Positions 1 to 10,934 of a DNA stretch of 64,000 nt are shown here, piece by piece; the first letter of the stretch is position 1; each line of letters opens with the position of its first letter. The notes under the pieces are model-generated. The model made no database searches, had not been told where the DNA came from, and was given only the letters and a program-made list of their open reading frames with translations. The DNA lies in NCBI GenBank assembly GCA_900111435.1, contig FOIY01000001.1, positions 124,001 to 188,000 on the forward strand, in the 5' to 3' direction. Both the position numbers and the translations under genes were made by a program. Origin of the DNA: Ruminococcaceae bacterium KH2T8. GTDB lineage: Bacteria > Bacillota > Clostridia > Saccharofermentanales > Saccharofermentanaceae.

Positions 1-2680
1 TGCCTTAAGGACCTGGCTGTAACCTGTGGACAAGTCTGTTACGTAATATGTTGTTACGCCATCTGTTGTCTTAGATGTTCTATTACCCAAGTAATCGTAG
101 GTATACTCCTGCTCAAGAGTACCGTTACTGGAGTTAACAGAAGCTGTCACCATTCTGTTATAGCTGTCATATGTATATGTAGCTACGATAACTCCACTCG
201 TTGTTGTCTGAGATACGAGGTTACCTGCATTATCCCATGTGTACTCAACTTCACCTGCTCTTACGAGCTGGTTAAGCTCGTTATACTCGTAGGTTGTAAC
301 GTCTCCATCCTTATCCATGGATACTCTGTTGGAGTTAGCATCGTATGTATAAGTTGTTACGGATACAGTATCACCTGTTGTTACTGTCTCAGATACAAGA
401 CGCTCGAGCTCATCGTACTCATACTCAACTGTACGGTTGAGTTCTGTACATGTGATTCTTTCGTTATTAGCACCGATCGTATACTCGTAGCTTGCAAGTA
501 CTGTACCGGCACTATCTGTAGATACTTCACTTACAAGAACATTATTCTCGTTATATCCGTATGTAGTAGTTACACCATTAGGATATTCTGTTGAAGCTCT
601 GTTACCTACTGCATCGTATGTATAGGAGGTAGTACCTTCAGAGTCAGTAACAGTTACGAGTCTTCCCATATTGTCATAACCATAAGAGATAGTCTGACCA
701 TCGATGGTCATAGAAGCGATTTGTCCTGCTTCATCGTAGGTATAGCTTATAACCTCACCGGAAGCATTAGTTACACTTGAGAGATAGCCGTCTATGTTAT
801 AGGTATAGAAGATCGTACCTGTCGAATCTTCTACACTTACAAGATTTCCGACAGAACTATAGGAATATGTTGTTACTTCACCATTAACGGTTGTAGTAGC
901 AACTCTATCCATAGAGTCATATGTGTATGTAGTTTCCACTCCTGCAAAATCAGTTGAAGAAACAGTTCTACCATACGAATCGTAACTAGCAGTGGCAATG
1001 TTACCTACTGCATTTGTAACAGAAATCATCTGACCATATGTGTCATATGAATAAGTTGTTATATATCCTTCCGCATCTGTAACAGATGTGATGTTCCCCA
1101 TAGAATCGTACTCATATGACCAAGTACCACCAAGAGCATCAGTAACACATACAAGTCTATTCATAGAATCGTAAGAGTATGTTGTAGTATTACCATATGC
1201 ATCACTCTGTGAAGTCATACGATTTCTTGCATCATACGTATAGTTGAAAGTACTTCCATTAGGATAAGTTACAGCAGTTTGGTTTCCTCGATTATCATAA
1301 AAAAATGAATAAGTATTTCCTAACGCATCTGTTACAGAGGTTGTATAACCCTTTGAATCATAAGCATAAGCCGTTACATTACCATCATTATCAGTTACAG
1401 ATGTACATCTTCCAAGCGAATCATAACCATATACAGTTATTCCACCATAAACGTTGGTTGAAGAAATCACTCTGTCACACACATCATATGTATAGCTTTC
1501 AGAAGCACCATTATCATACGTCTTTGAAGTACAATTACCTACTGCATCATATGTAAATGCAGCTGTTCTGCCCATTCTATCTGTAGCAGTAAGGTTTCTA
1601 CCTTCAGCATCATATGTGAAACTCTCACAAGTTCCGTCCGGATATGAGATTCTTGTGAGATTACCATAGACATCAAATGTATAATATATGGTTCTACCTT
1701 GACTATCCGTTGAAGATGTTACATCACCAGCGAAATTATAACTATAAGTAACAGTATTACCATTGGGATAAGTAATGCATATAATTCTATCTAAAGAATC
1801 ATATTCATAAGTTTCAGTTAATGTATTGCCATGATATGTTTCTGTTTTAGAAACTACATTACCATTATCATCAACAGAATAATTAGTGATTTTACCATCT
1901 GCTGTTGTAACTGATGTAACATTACCATTTTGATCATATGTTATATTAGCTACTGAACCCAAATCATCTGAAATGCTGGTAAGATTCCCATCACTATCAT
2001 AACTATAACAACATGAAAAACCTGATGAATCAGTTTGAGACGTAATATTTCCATATTCGTCATACACTCTACTAAGTTCTAAAACACCCATATCAGACAT
2101 AGTGATAAGCTCGCCGTGTGAACCAAATGTACAGGAAATAGTCCTACCATTACAATCACTGGCTGTCAGAACATTACCATTTTCATCATATGTATAACTA
2201 AATGTCGTTCCATCAGGTTTTGTCTCAGATGTCTGATTTCCGTCCGAATCATATGTATAAGACGTAGTCCTGCCGAGAGCATCCGTCATACTAATGACAT
2301 TACCATTCTCATCATAGTAGTAAACAGTACTATATCCGAGTCTGTCAGTAGTTACTTCCATTCTCTGATCAAGGTCATGGTTAAGTTCGATCCTGTTACC
2401 ATCTGCATCTATAACTGCAACAAGTCTTCCGTCATCGTCGTACTCGTTTCTGGATACAGTTACCCCATTATCATTAGTAATGTCAGTAAGGTAATGGCTG
2501 TCATCATATGCGAAAGATGTATCGTATCCGGCATAGTCATTTACGTTGATGAGATTTCCTGCCTCATCGTATGTATACGTTACTTCATTGCCGAGTCCGT
2601 CAGAGATAGATGTAATCTTACCTTCTTCATCGCGATTGAAGGAGATCATGCCGCCATCGGAATAAACGATGCCGTCATCA
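1..2680 (-). repeat. YD (RHS) repeat array within the giant protein
   Basis: About 40 tandem units of roughly 60-63 nt encode the pattern YTYDxxGNxTSxTDxxG. The units differ from each other in DNA sequence but keep register without frameshifts, so selection is acting on the protein. The last readable residues ([16 protein letters not shown]) resemble the segment that often precedes the RHS core. Confidence 0.9.
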
Positions 2681-5600
2681 GTTATCTCGATAGTTCTGCC
2701 GCAGTTATCTTCGATCTTATAAAGACCTGTATCTACGTTAATGTAGAACTTCATTCCGTCATATCTTGTAAGAAGGAAGTTCTTGGGAGCAAACGGTGTG
2801 TAGTCATCGATGAGATAAAGCTCACCGTCATCACCGTATGCAAGATCCGTATGAGGATCGAGGATCTCAAGAGTAGATGTACCGTCAACAGACTCGCAGC
2901 TTGCAGAGATCTCAAGATCGATAGGATAGATCTGTCTTGAAGAAGGAGACAAAACGATATTAAATGTCTCGCTCTGACCATTACCCCAATCGATATAGAT
3001 CTGATGAGGGTGCTCCTCTACCCAATAGTACTCAGGAACGATACCCAAAGAACGAGCCTGCTGACTCCAGCCGTTATAGAAGTCACCGCTTACGGATACT
3101 TCAGGACCACCGATAGACATATTCCAGCCATATCCGAAATCGCCCATCTCAGTTCTCTGTCTGCTGTCGTAAGTTCTATAAACTTCGACAGGAAGACCTG
3201 CTACGGGAAGTGACAGATCAAGGAAGGAGATAGAGAAATTACCTACCTTAGCATTACCTGTTACAAGTACAACAATAGAATCCTGGATAAGCGCATCAGT
3301 AGTATTAGCTGTAAGAACAATCTCATAGTATCCGTTCATAAGGAGAGTCGGATCGATTGTGCCAACTGTTCCTTCATCAACCGGATCTGTACCAAAGTAT
3401 GAATATACAGGAACATCAGATCCTACAGAATAGATTTCAAATGTATAGTTCTCGAGAAGTGAACCCGATACAGTACCAATGATATCAGTGATGAATGTAA
3501 TTTCTTCACCCTGCTGGCTATCTTCGATATCACACATGAGCTCATCATCTGTAAACTCACCGATCACAGGAGTAGGTGTAGTAGTAAAAGGTTCATTTAC
3601 AGACACATCGAAATCTCTTACTACTTCCTCACCATCTTCATCAGTCGTAGTAATTCTTAACGTGTAGTCCCCGACGGGAATATCATCCGTAGGAATCTCG
3701 AAGAGTCTCTGGTATGTACCATCAGGCTCAAGATCTTCCTGATAGATAACTTCTCCGTTGTTATCTATAAGTTCAACGGTTGAATCAGTACCTGTTACAC
3801 GACCACGTCCGATAATGGGTTCACCAGTAACTACATTGCTGATGCTGCCAACGATATCGATAGCGGAAGGATCATGCTGTCCGGGCATAGGATCCATTTC
3901 AAATCCGATAAGGTTATGTCTGGCTCTGTCAGAACCTGTTGCTGATGTGAATCCCATGTAGAGAGTAGATGCACCATCAAAATGCTCTTCGAGGTCAATA
4001 TTTAATACAAGAGTAGGCGTTTCAGGCTTTACAGTCTGACCGTTCTCATCGTAATCAGAAATATAGACGTACATCACCTTATTCAGACCATCGTAAGAGA
4101 CCCAGATGTCATGGTACTTATCTACAGCCCAATCAACCAAAGTATCGTAATTTGCATATGCATAGTGATCATCTGCATTACCATCCAACGTAATGGCAAT
4201 ATGGTGATTATTCTCGCCATTGACCCAATCGCCTTGACCAAGAGCATCACGTCTTCTGCAATCACGATTCCAGTTATTGAAGTGATCGATTTCAACAGCG
4301 ATAGAAGGAGTCATCTCACCATAACCGATTGATCCGCCATCGGTCTCAAAAGCCTCAGAACAAGGAGATACAACGAATGCGATTCCGTCAGCATTAAACC
4401 AAGGGCACCAGGTACTAACGGTATATCTGACCTCAAATGACATATCGTCTTCTGCGGAAAGAGTCCAGTTGTTATAAATAGCGTAACCTGCAAGATTATT
4501 GTCACTAGGAGTAAGCTGATAATTAGTAGGTGAGTATTGAGTCACTCCACCAATGTTCCAGTTTTCTTCAACAAACTCATGCTGATAACCGTAAGCAGGG
4601 TCACCTTCAGATACTACCCAAACAGGTTCAACTGCAGGGGCCTCCGTAGGTACAGGCGTAGCTGTTGGCTCCGGTGTGGGAGTCGGAGTTGTAGAAGGTA
4701 CTGTTACACTATCATAGATCTCCATACCATATACTGAGCATCTTCCGTTAAAAAGGCCGGAAGCAGACGTGAAACCCATATATACTTCATCTACATCATC
4801 AAACAACTCTACGAGATCTACGCTATATGCAAGGAGAGGCTCATCAGGTTTAACAAGCTCGCCCGATTCATCATAAGTAGCGACATATATGTACAGATAA
4901 TTGTTCGGACCGTCATAATCGACCCACATAGTATGAACAGCATTATTATCTCTTAACTGAGGATAATCAGCTACTGCAAAGTGATAACCGCTGTTTCCGT
5001 TCATGGTAATAGCGATATGGTGATTATTTACCTCGTTATTGGAGAAGATATCTGATTCGATAGCAAGAGAAGGATTCAATCCCTGATAACCAATATCCTG
5101 TCCTATACTTCCCATACTATTATCATTCGTTGTTCCTGACTGAATGACGAAAGCTAAACCATCTGAAGAGAAATTATAACCCTGTTGATCAATCTGATAT
5201 GTATATCTCAAAGAGAAAGAGTAAGCATCATCAATATGCTGAGAATGATTAAAGAAAGCATAACCATTTGTATATGTGCTGCCATCAGTAAGCCTGAAAA
5301 CATCAGGATCATATGTAGTATTGGAATGGATATCCCAATCCTCTTCAATGAACTCAGTTTCATAACCATATTGAGGGTCTCCCTGAGACATTGATAAGCC
5401 AAAACCACTCACATCAAACTCAGGTGCAGGTGTCGGTATATTAGTAGCTGTAGGAACGGGCGTAGGTGTATTTGTAGCCGTAGGTACAGGCGTGGGGGTA
5501 TTAGTAGCCGTCGGCCTGGGTGTAGGCGTATTCGTAGATGTAGGTGCTACCGTAGGAGTAGGAGTACTCGTAGGTGTCGGCGTATTTGTTGCTGTGGGCA

Positions 5601-7305
5601 CAGGTGTGGGCGTCGACGTGGGTGTCGGCGTATTCGTTGCTGTAGGCCTGGGCGTAGGTGTGTTTGTAGCCGTAGGCACAGGTGTGGGTGTCGACGTAGG
5701 AGTCGGCGTATTCGTAGCCGTAGGCTCCGGTGTAGGAGTATTAGTTGCTGTAGGTTCAGGTGTAGCAGTAGGCTCTGCGATCACTTCGATAGTATCGCTG
5801 TCCAATACGAACTCACCGTTAGGAAGAGATACATATGCTTCGAGTGTATACTCACCTTCTTCATCTGTATCGAGGACATAGATGATCGCTGCATCCTCAT
5901 CTTCGAGAATCTCGATCTCTACATCTTCTCCGTTAAGTCTGTAGAGGATATCGTATACGTTATCCTCAGGGATCTCGATCGTATAGTAAGCATATCCGCC
6001 TACATATACTGTATCGCGGGATGCAGTTACCGTTACCTCGGGAAGTTCTTCTGCAAGCTGAAGATCGGAATAGTCAGCTGTGACGTTGAGGATAGAACCA
6101 CTATAAGAGAACTCATCAGCGATGATCCTACCGTTGATAGTCGTATCGTATGTATTGAAGGATACTCTACCATTGGGAGCGTAGAGCATACCGTTGATCT
6201 CGATCCTTGAACCGTTGATCGTGATATCACCTTCCTCGGAATAAAGAAGGATCCTTCCTGTTGCCTCTTCACCGTAGTTAAGTGTTTCTACGTTATATGT
6301 GATATCTCCCTTAGATACGATGATCACGTCACCTGTAAATGTTGTACCGTTGATAGTGATATCGTCTTCGGAATAGTAATAACCACTTGTAAGGATCTGA
6401 TCCTGAGACTCAAGGTCAGCGATATCGATCTCGGGATACATATCTTCCTTAGCAAGGATAGACTCTGACCAGTCAGGCATCTCGAAAACTTCAGAATCTT
6501 CTACCATGTCCGTAACTTCAATTCTCCATCCGTCAGCAGAGATAGTACCGCCTGCATAGATGGTACCGTCCATATAAAGCTCAGAGCCCTGGTATAAGAC
6601 ATTACCGCCGGCATAGATATCTCCTGTGATCTCAGACTTCCATCCTGCAAATGTATAGTCAGACTCTGTGCTGCCTGCATAGATCGCAAAGGGGAAGATC
6701 GTAGGCTCAGCCTCTTCCTCAGAGATCTCTTCTGCAGGAGCAGCATCCTCAGTCTCGGATGTTAACTCTTCTACAACATCGGGAATGATCTCATCTACTG
6801 AATCAGGAACATCCGTAACAGTCTCTTCTACTGTTTCCTCTTCCTCTACTACTGCAGTTACTTCATCCGAATCGAATGAAACTGTATTTACATCGATAGG
6901 AGCAACTGGTGTATTCTCTGCACCGTCAGCGATAAGTCCGAAAGAATAGCTCTCACCAGCAGGGATAGTAACATTACCTGCGATAACAAGGTTCTCATCT
7001 ATTTCATAGTCTGTAACATCGGAAGCATTCCATATATTGGAGATCGTAGTATCTTCGTAGTAATCCACTTCGATCGTCCAGGATCTGATCTCATAGTCAG
7101 AAGTATTTGTGAGTGTATATTCAGCCTGTGTGCTGTTATTCCAGGTAGATACCTGCTCGTAAGTTATCTCGAACGGATAAGCATCGTACTCACCGTGAGT
7201 ATTCATGTCGGCCTTCAGCTCTCGCCATGGAAGGAATCCGACAAATAAAGTGGCTACAAGAAGTGTACTTACTACCTTTACGGGTCTCTTGATCGTATTA
7301 GACAT
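1..7305 (-). CDS. Giant secreted RHS/YD-repeat protein with two lectin-like domains (3' end beyond window)
   Basis: The minus frame is open from ATG 7305 to base 1 (about 2435 codons, no stop). AGAGGT lies 7 nt before the start. Order seen: signal peptide (1-33); CBM-like beta domain (40-125); acidic stretch (140-190); domain rich in [16 protein letters not shown] motifs (195-420); Pro-Thr linker (510-630); L-type lectin-like domain (640-860, key DGLAFVIQ and NNHHIAI); short linker; second lectin-like domain (895-1130, [14 protein letters not shown]); two Ig-like beta domains; RHS entry segment (about 1360-1450, [12 protein letters not shown]); then about 40 YD repeats to the edge. RHS proteins form a beta-shell that can enclose a C-terminal toxin or act as surface adhesins. 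The RHS core and any C-terminal effector would be left of base 1, so the function cannot be settled. Secretion and glycan binding are inferred. Confidence 0.9.
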   Translation of the reverse strand, partial: MSNTIKRPVKVVSTLLVATLFVGFLPWRELKADMNTHGEYDAYPFEITYEQVSTWNNSTQAEYTLTNTSDYEIRSWTIEVDYYEDTTISNIWNASDVTDYEIDENLVIAGNVTIPAGESYSFGLIADGAENTPVAPIDVNTVSFDSDEVTAVVEEEETVEETVTDVPDSVDEIIPDVVEELTSETEDAAPAEEISEEEAEPTIFPFAIYAGSTESDYTFAGWKSEITGDIYAGGNVLYQGSELYMDGTIYAGGTISADGWRIEVTDMVEDSEVFEMPDWSESILAKEDMYPEIDIADLESQDQILTSGYYYSEDDITINGTTFTGDVIIVSKGDITYNVETLNYGEEATGRILLYSEEGDITINGSRIEINGMLYAPNGRVSFNTYDTTINGRIIADEFSYSGSILNVTADYSDLQLAEELPEVTVTASRDTVYVGGYAYYTIEIPEDNVYDILYRLNGEDVEIEILEDEDAAIIYVLDTDEEGEYTLEAYVSLPNGEFVLDSDTIEVIAEPTATPEPTATNTPTPEPTATNTPTPTSTPTPVPTATNTPTPRPTATNTPTPTSTPTPVPTATNTPTPTSTPTPTVAPTSTNTPTPRPTATNTPTPVPTATNTPTPVPTATNIPTPAPEFDVSGFGLSMSQGDPQYGYETEFIEEDWDIHSNTTYDPDVFRLTDGSTYTNGYAFFNHSQHIDDAYSFSLRYTYQIDQQGYNFSSDGLAFVIQSGTTNDNSMGSIGQDIGYQGLNPSLAIESDIFSNNEVNNHHIAITMNGNSGYHFAVADYPQLRDNNAVHTMWVDYDGPNNYLYIYVATYDESGELVKPDEPLLAYSVDLVELFDDVDEVYMGFTSASGLFNGRCSVYGMEIYDSVTVPSTTPTPTPEPTATPVPTEAPAVEPVWVVSEGDPAYGYQHEFVEENWNIGGVTQYSPTNYQLTPSDNNLAGYAIYNNWTLSAEDDMSFEVRYTVSTWCPWFNADGIAFVVSPCSEAFETDGGSIGYGEMTPSIAVEIDHFNNWNRDCRRRDALGQGDWVNGENNHHIAITLDGNADDHYAYANYDTLVDWAVDKYHDIWVSYDGLNKVMYVYISDYDENGQTVKPETPTLVLNIDLEEHFDGASTLYMGFTSATGSDRARHNLIGFEMDPMPGQHDPSAIDIVGSISNVVTGEPIIGRGRVTGTDSTVELIDNNGEVIYQEDLEPDGTYQRLFEIPTDDIPVGDYTLRITTTDEDGEEVVRDFDVSVNEPFTTTPTPVIGEFTDDELMCDIEDSQQGEEITFITDIIGTVSGSLLENYTFEIYSVGSDVPVYSYFGTDPVDEGTVGTIDPTLLMNGYYEIVLTANTTDALIQDSIVVLVTGNAKVGNFSISFLDLSLPVAGLPVEVYRTYDSRQRTEMGDFGYGWNMSIGGPEVSVSGDFYNGWSQQARSLGIVPEYYWVEEHPHQIYIDWGNGQSETFNIVLSPSSRQIYPIDLEISASCESVDGTSTLEILDPHTDLAYGDDGELYLIDDYTPFAPKNFLLTRYDGMKFYINVDTGLYKIEDNCGRTIEITDDGIVYSDGGMISFNRDEEGKITSISDGLGNEVTYTYDEAGNLINVNDYAGYDTSFAYDDSHYLTDITNDNGVTVSRNEYDDDGRLVAVIDADGNRIELNHDLDQRMEVTTDRLGYSTVYYYDENGNVISMTDALGRTTSYTYDSDGNQTSETKPDGTTFSYTYDENGNVLTASDCNGRTISCTFGSHGELITMSDMGVLELSRVYDEYGNITSQTDSSGFSCCYSYDSDGNLTSISDDLGSVANITYDQNGNVTSVTTADGKITNYSVDDNGNVVSKTETYHGNTLTETYEYDSLDRIICITYPNGNTVTYSYNFAGDVTSSTDSQGRTIYYTFDVYGNLTRISYPDGTCESFTYDAEGRNLTATDRMGRTAAFTYDAVGNCTSKTYDNGASESYTYDVCDRVISSTNVYGGITVYGYDSLGRCTSVTDNDGNVTAYAYDSKGYTTSVTDALGNTYSFFYDNRGNQTAVTYPNGSTFNYTYDARNRMTSQSDAYGNTTTYSYDSMNRLVCVTDALGGTWSYEYDSMGNITSVTDAEGYITTYSYDTYGQMISVTNAVGNIATASYDSYGRTVSSTDFAGVETTYTYDSMDRVATTTVNGEVTTYSYSSVGNLVSVEDSTGTIFYTYNIDGYLSSVTNASGEVISYTYDEAGQIASMTIDGQTISYGYDNMGRLVTVTDSEGTTSYTYDAVGNRASTEYPNGVTTTYGYNENNVLVSEVSTDSAGTVLASYEYTIGANNERITCTELNRTVEYEYDELERLVSETVTTGDTVSVTTYTYDANSNRVSMDKDGDVTTYEYNELNQLVRAGEVEYTWDNAGNLVSQTTTSGVIVATYTYDSYNRMVTASVNSSNGTLEQEYTYDYLGNRTSKTTDGVTTYYVTDLSTGYSQVLKA
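5411..5772 (-). repeat. Pro-Thr linker coded by imperfect DNA tandem repeats
   Basis: Repeats of units reading [25 protein letters not shown] and RPTATNTP, about 120 residues in total, connect the N-terminal domains to the first lectin-like domain. DNA units of 30-36 nt are nearly identical in places, so copy number could change by slippage or recombination. Such linkers are extended and often O-glycosylated in secreted clostridial proteins. Confidence 0.85.
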
Positions 7306-7344
7306 ACTTATACCTCTGTTACAGAAAGTTTACAAACTCGTAAC

Positions 7345-7373
7345 AGAATATTATTCAACAGTCAAGTTGTCAA
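7345..7373 (-). promoter_or_regulatory. Sigma-A type promoter of the RHS gene
   Basis: On the minus strand TTGACA (7373-7368), a 17-nt spacer and TATTCT (7350-7345) lie about 40 nt upstream of the RHS start codon. Confidence 0.7.
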
Positions 7374-7640
7374 TGATCATTTGTATTTTTCAAGGTTGTT
7401 TAATATGAGGATAAATCAATTACATTGACACCATCCACTCCACGAGAGTATCAGATAACCCGTTGCGTATAAAGCTTTTCTAGCATTCACCCAACAAGCA
7501 AGCATTAACCTATCACAAGATAGAATCAAATACGCAAAATTGCGCTTCACGCATCACAAAATACAATTTTCTTGCGGGATTTCTTAATTATCGAACGATA
7601 ATCGATCATCAGGATGATTGCTCAGCCACTTATTCAGCCA
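7374..7640. other. Gene-free stretch upstream of the RHS promoter with inverted repeats
   Basis: No coding potential is seen. It contains a perfect palindrome, ATTATCGAACGATAAT (7587-7602), and an 8-bp inverted repeat, TTGCGTAT (7463-7470) with ATACGCAA (7530-7537). These could be regulator sites for the RHS gene; no matching regulator is recognisable nearby. Confidence 0.4.
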
Positions 7641-7642
7641 CA

Positions 7643-7676
7643 TAAAAGACCCAAGCCGGATTACCGACCCGGGTCC
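7643..7676 (-). terminator. Terminator of the lipoprotein gene
   Basis: On the minus-strand RNA an 11-bp stem with some G-U pairs (arms 7664-7674 and 7649-7659, UAAU loop) is followed by CUUUU. Confidence 0.65.
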
Positions 7677-7700
7677 TCTTTAGTTTAGTTCTGTATCAGA

Positions 7701-9074
7701 TCACTCGACGTAACATACAGCTACGATGCAGGGATCGCTGTCAGCTGCACCTGCCTCATATACACCGATAACATAGTAGCCGGAGCCTGTGTCAGTGATA
7801 TCTATATTACAGTCAGCATATGTACCGTTACCGTAAGTTGAGAGCTCAGCCGCTTCTCTGCCGAGAACAACATAAGATGAAGAAACGTATCCGTCAGAAA
7901 GATAGAAAGCCTTGTACTCAACATCCATTTCCTCATTTACCTTAAAGGAGAACTGGATCGTAGTAGTACCTGCAGGATATGTTCCGTTAGGTACACCGTA
8001 ATCACTGCCATATTCGTACCAACTGGCAGTCGTATTATCGACATTTGCTATAAGCTCGGGACCGTAATCGTAATAGTACTCGATCTCACCCTGACGTCCG
8101 ACATAGCAGTCCGTAGCGATAAGCGAATCATCGTTATCCGGAGTAGGCACAGGCGTAGGTTCAGGAGCAACATCTACCGATACATGAGCCGTACCGCTTA
8201 CGATAACCGAATCATCAACAGCATCATAGAATGTGATCACATAATCACCATCAGCAAGATAGTAACCGCTGTCATCAAGCGGAGCACCGGGAAGTCCTGT
8301 CTGGAAATAACCAAGGTTGGATCCGTCGAGTCTATAGATCTCAGAACCGCCGAATTCTACTGTGTAGTAGATCTCCGTAACATCAACGATAGACCAGTCA
8401 CAATACATCTCAAAATCGATATAAGTAGTATTTGTATAGTAACCGTCGTTGGCATTGTTGTCACATCCGTTCCACTGGGTGTAGTCAAGACAATCGGCGA
8501 TCGGGAGCCTGTAGGTGATCTCCGTTACGTCAGTAAAAACATAGACCTTGTCGAACACCTTATCGTAGTTGGTAACGAGCCAGTCGCCGTCCTCGCCCTC
8601 GAACTCGAGAGTAACCTTGATCTCCTGAGTATCAGCATCTTCGATAGCATCCGTGAGCATATCGATATCGGTGATCTCATCGTCATCGAGAAGATCTTCG
8701 TAATCTGCCATCGTAAAGATGACATCAACGGAGCCCGCCCCCTTCTTGGTAGATGCCTCAACGGACTCTTCATCGATCTCATAAGCGATCGTATCCGCAA
8801 CCGCAGCAGCGAAAGCAGCCGCGTTGTCGTTATAGATATCACCTTCCGAGAAATCGAGAAGTTCTGCCCAGTCTTCGGTCTTCTTATCGAAGTCCTTATC
8901 GGAAGCCTTCTTCATCTTCGACAGATTACAGTCTGCAATGAGCTTTGCATATGCATCAGCTGCATCGAGTACCTCATCGGGAGCGGCATCCTTAAGGAAA
9001 CTACAGCCGCAGGCACCGAAGATAAATGAAGCCGTCATAGCCGTAGCGAAAGCTCTCTTAACTAAGTTTCTCAT
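7701..9074 (-). CDS. Secreted lipoprotein of unknown function
   Basis: About 457 residues. I chose ATG 9074 because GGAGGG lies 7 nt upstream; the longer frame from TTG 9095 has no such site. The start reads MRNLVKRAF, then a hydrophobic segment and a Cys-rich lipobox (C22/C24), so the product is probably lipid-anchored on the outer face of the membrane. Residues 30-170 are helical and acidic, like the stress-type NTF2/DUF4878-like domains of clostridial lipoproteins; a Pro-Thr linker (PEPTPVPTP) separates two C-terminal beta-rich domains full of Tyr, Gly and Asp. It has its own terminator and lies between the RHS gene and the kinase operon, all on the same strand. The function is unknown; an envelope role is an inference. 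Confidence 0.75.
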   Translation of the reverse strand: MRNLVKRAFATAMTASFIFGACGCSFLKDAAPDEVLDAADAYAKLIADCNLSKMKKASDKDFDKKTEDWAELLDFSEGDIYNDNAAAFAAAVADTIAYEIDEESVEASTKKGAGSVDVIFTMADYEDLLDDDEITDIDMLTDAIEDADTQEIKVTLEFEGEDGDWLVTNYDKVFDKVYVFTDVTEITYRLPIADCLDYTQWNGCDNNANDGYYTNTTYIDFEMYCDWSIVDVTEIYYTVEFGGSEIYRLDGSNLGYFQTGLPGAPLDDSGYYLADGDYVITFYDAVDDSVIVSGTAHVSVDVAPEPTPVPTPDNDDSLIATDCYVGRQGEIEYYYDYGPELIANVDNTTASWYEYGSDYGVPNGTYPAGTTTIQFSFKVNEEMDVEYKAFYLSDGYVSSSYVVLGREAAELSTYGNGTYADCNIDITDTGSGYYVIGVYEAGAADSDPCIVAVCYVE

Positions 9075-9149
9075 ATTTATCCCTCCTACAACCAATTACT
9101 TGTATTCTACTATATAGACGTTATTGCGGCTATCAGGTTGCACCGCATA

Positions 9150-9178
9150 AAAACATCCCCGGTCGGGAAACCGGGGAT
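9150..9178 (-). terminator. Terminator of the kinase/phosphatase/vWA operon
   Basis: Perfect 9-bp stem ATCCCCGGT/ACCGGGGAT (9155-9163 with 9170-9178, 6-nt loop), followed on the minus strand by GTTTTTATG. Confidence 0.85.
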
Positions 9179-9206
9179 ATCGATCTTAGTGTTTGTAGTC
9201 TTGATA

Positions 9207-9839
9207 TCAGAGGAACTCGCTGAAATCGTCGAGTGTCTCTTCGTCAGAAGAAACTGTTGGCGTATCTTCTGTCGCAGCCGCCTTCTGTGCAGCTTCCTTA
9301 GCTTCTCTTGCCTTATCCTGCTCAGCGACTTTCTTCTTGAGTTCTTCTTCCTTAGCTGCCTTTCTGGCCTTACTCTCTTCGAGAGCCTTCTTCTGCTGCT
9401 GAGTTCTCTCTTCTCTTGCTTTCTTCTTAGCTTCTTCTTCGGCCTCGAGTCTTTCCTGCTCTGCAATATTGTTCTCGAACTCTTCCTTCTGCTCTTCGCT
9501 CATCTTCTCGGCTGCAGCCTTACGAAGCTCGCTTATGGACTCGGGAGCAGAAACGGCACGATTCTTGATAGCCTCCATCTTTTTCTTGCTCTCTTCCATA
9601 GCTTTCTTCTCTGCTTCGGATACCTGAGCACCGAGCTTCTTGAGCTCTTCGATCTGCTCGCCCGTTGCAGGCTGCATTGAAGGACCGGATTCAGGAATAA
9701 GCTCGTCCATCTTCCGGTGCTTTACATCGATATCCTCGACACCTGTCTTTGAAAAGTCAGATGCCGCATCGACGATCGTCTTTATGTCAGGAGTAGGTAC
9801 TCCGGGTAATATCTCATATCTTTTGGTATTACGCTTCAT
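9207..9839 (-). CDS. Charged coiled-coil protein at the end of the TerY-like operon
   Basis: About 210 residues. The start at ATG 9839 is preferred because GGAG sits 10 nt upstream; ATG 9848 would leave no room for a ribosome site. Residues 1-70 are a mixed N-terminal part; 70-190 are almost wholly Lys/Glu/Ala heptads (runs such as KKKAREERTQQQKKALEES), predicted as one long coiled coil; the tail is acidic (SSDEETLDDFSEFL). No signal peptide or membrane segment. It follows the phosphatase gene with 5 nt between stop and start, so it is co-translated with the signalling genes. It may be a scaffold or a phosphorylation substrate (Ser/Thr-rich tail), but no catalytic motif is seen and I do not recognise the family. 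Confidence 0.7.
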   Translation of the reverse strand: MKRNTKRYEILPGVPTPDIKTIVDAASDFSKTGVEDIDVKHRKMDELIPESGPSMQPATGEQIEELKKLGAQVSEAEKKAMEESKKKMEAIKNRAVSAPESISELRKAAAEKMSEEQKEEFENNIAEQERLEAEEEAKKKAREERTQQQKKALEESKARKAAKEEELKKKVAEQDKAREAKEAAQKAAATEDTPTVSSDEETLDDFSEFL

Positions 9840-9844
9840 CTTTA

Positions 9845-10933
9845 TCATGCTCCGTGTATCTTAATAAGTAGGAGAACAATTAATATTGTCTCTATTATTG
9901 CAATAATAGTGAGAACAATGGATGACTTTTTGATTACAGGTCTTACCTGAACCTGCTTATAGTTGTTCTCAGGTGCGGCGGATTCATTCTCCCCGTTCTT
10001 TCTGGGCCTGGTCTCATCTTCCTTGATGCCGCCAACAGGTGCATTGGCAGCAGCCTCGATCATGATCTTTCTTGCTTTCTTTACTTCAGGTACCATGATG
10101 TTCTGAAGATCCTTGAATGTCTCAGCATTTCTCGGGAAAGCATCAGCTGCCGTAGGAAGTGATCTGCTGTCGGGTGCTTTCGTGCCGCTTATATAAAGAG
10201 CGCCGAAAGAAGCATCGTCGCTGTTGTTGCTCGATTCGACAACATATTTCTCGATGATGTTCCTGATCTCTGCTTCACCCTTCTGTCTTCCGGCAGAAAG
10301 TGTCTCGGCCATCCTTGCGACTACGGGCTTAACAAGTCCCGAATTCTCGTCGTATACGGAATCCTGAACGCCGTCGGTCATAAGAGCGATCGCATGAACA
10401 TCGTCGATAGTAGTCTTTAAAAGTCTTAAGTAATCAGCCGCATGTGCTGCTGTTACGAAATATGTGGAAGATGCATTGGCGCCGTTTTGGGGCATCGTCA
10501 GAGGTGATACTCCCGAAGAAGTGATCTTGACGATAAGTCCGTCACCGATGTGACCCACCAGCATACGTCTGTCCTTGATCGCACAGAAAAGGAGCGTACA
10601 GGAAAGTCTCTCGATCGAGTCGAGCTTATGCTCTTCGATCAAAGCTGCGAACTTGATATGAAGTGCCGCGATGATCGTGCTCCTTACTGCTGCTTCCCTG
10701 TTCTCGTTATAAAGTGCGTCAAAGTGTTCCGTCAGGAGCTTGGAAATCGCCTCGACCGCTCCCTGTGAACCGAATCTTGCGTGAGTATACTGCTTGCTGC
10801 CCGCACCGTCTGCAACGACGACACAATAAACGCCGTTTCTTGAAACTGCAAGAGATGCGTCCTCGCAAGGGACACCGCGCTGTCTGTGCTTCTGGCCTAT
10901 AAGTGTTACTGCTGCAAGATCTACGTCGTACAT
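9845..10933 (-). CDS. PP2C-family Ser/Thr phosphatase with C-terminal membrane anchor
   Basis: About 362 residues from ATG 10933, which starts 1 nt after the stop of the vWA gene; an in-frame ATG at 10963 would overlap it. Residues 1-245 are a PP2C domain: RGVPCEDA near the start, ADGAGS with the metal-binding Asp, HIGDG in the middle and TDGVQD with a second metal Asp. These Mg/Mn phosphatases remove phosphate from Ser/Thr. Residues 250-330 are a low-complexity linker and the last 25 residues are one hydrophobic span (SSIVLTIIAIIETILIVLLL), so the catalytic domain would be held on the cytoplasmic side of the membrane. Its neighbours are a kinase and a vWA protein, so it is probably the antagonist of that kinase. 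Confidence 0.88.
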   Translation of the reverse strand: MYDVDLAAVTLIGQKHRQRGVPCEDASLAVSRNGVYCVVVADGAGSKQYTHARFGSQGAVEAISKLLTEHFDALYNENREAAVRSTIIAALHIKFAALIEEHKLDSIERLSCTLLFCAIKDRRMLVGHIGDGLIVKITSSGVSPLTMPQNGANASSTYFVTAAHAADYLRLLKTTIDDVHAIALMTDGVQDSVYDENSGLVKPVVARMAETLSAGRQKGEAEIRNIIEKYVVESSNNSDDASFGALYISGTKAPDSRSLPTAADAFPRNAETFKDLQNIMVPEVKKARKIMIEAAANAPVGGIKEDETRPRKNGENESAAPENNYKQVQVRPVIKKSSIVLTIIAIIETILIVLLLIKIHGA

Positions 10934-10934
10934 A

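Noticed and set aside
1-2680. Possible CRISPR or direct-repeat array
   Set aside because: Units of about 60 nt diverge at DNA level and keep a protein reading frame; no constant repeat with unique spacers.
2377-2940. 187-codon plus-strand open frame
   Set aside because: It lies opposite the RHS repeats; the composition (Val/Ile/Ser/Cys runs) is the complement of YD codons and there is no ribosome site.
5492-5881. Plus-strand frame reading GVGVFVAVG repeats
   Set aside because: It is the antisense of the Pro-Thr linker of the RHS protein.
8184-9029. 281-codon plus-strand frame
   Set aside because: Antisense of the lipoprotein gene, which has a signal peptide, lipobox and ribosome site.
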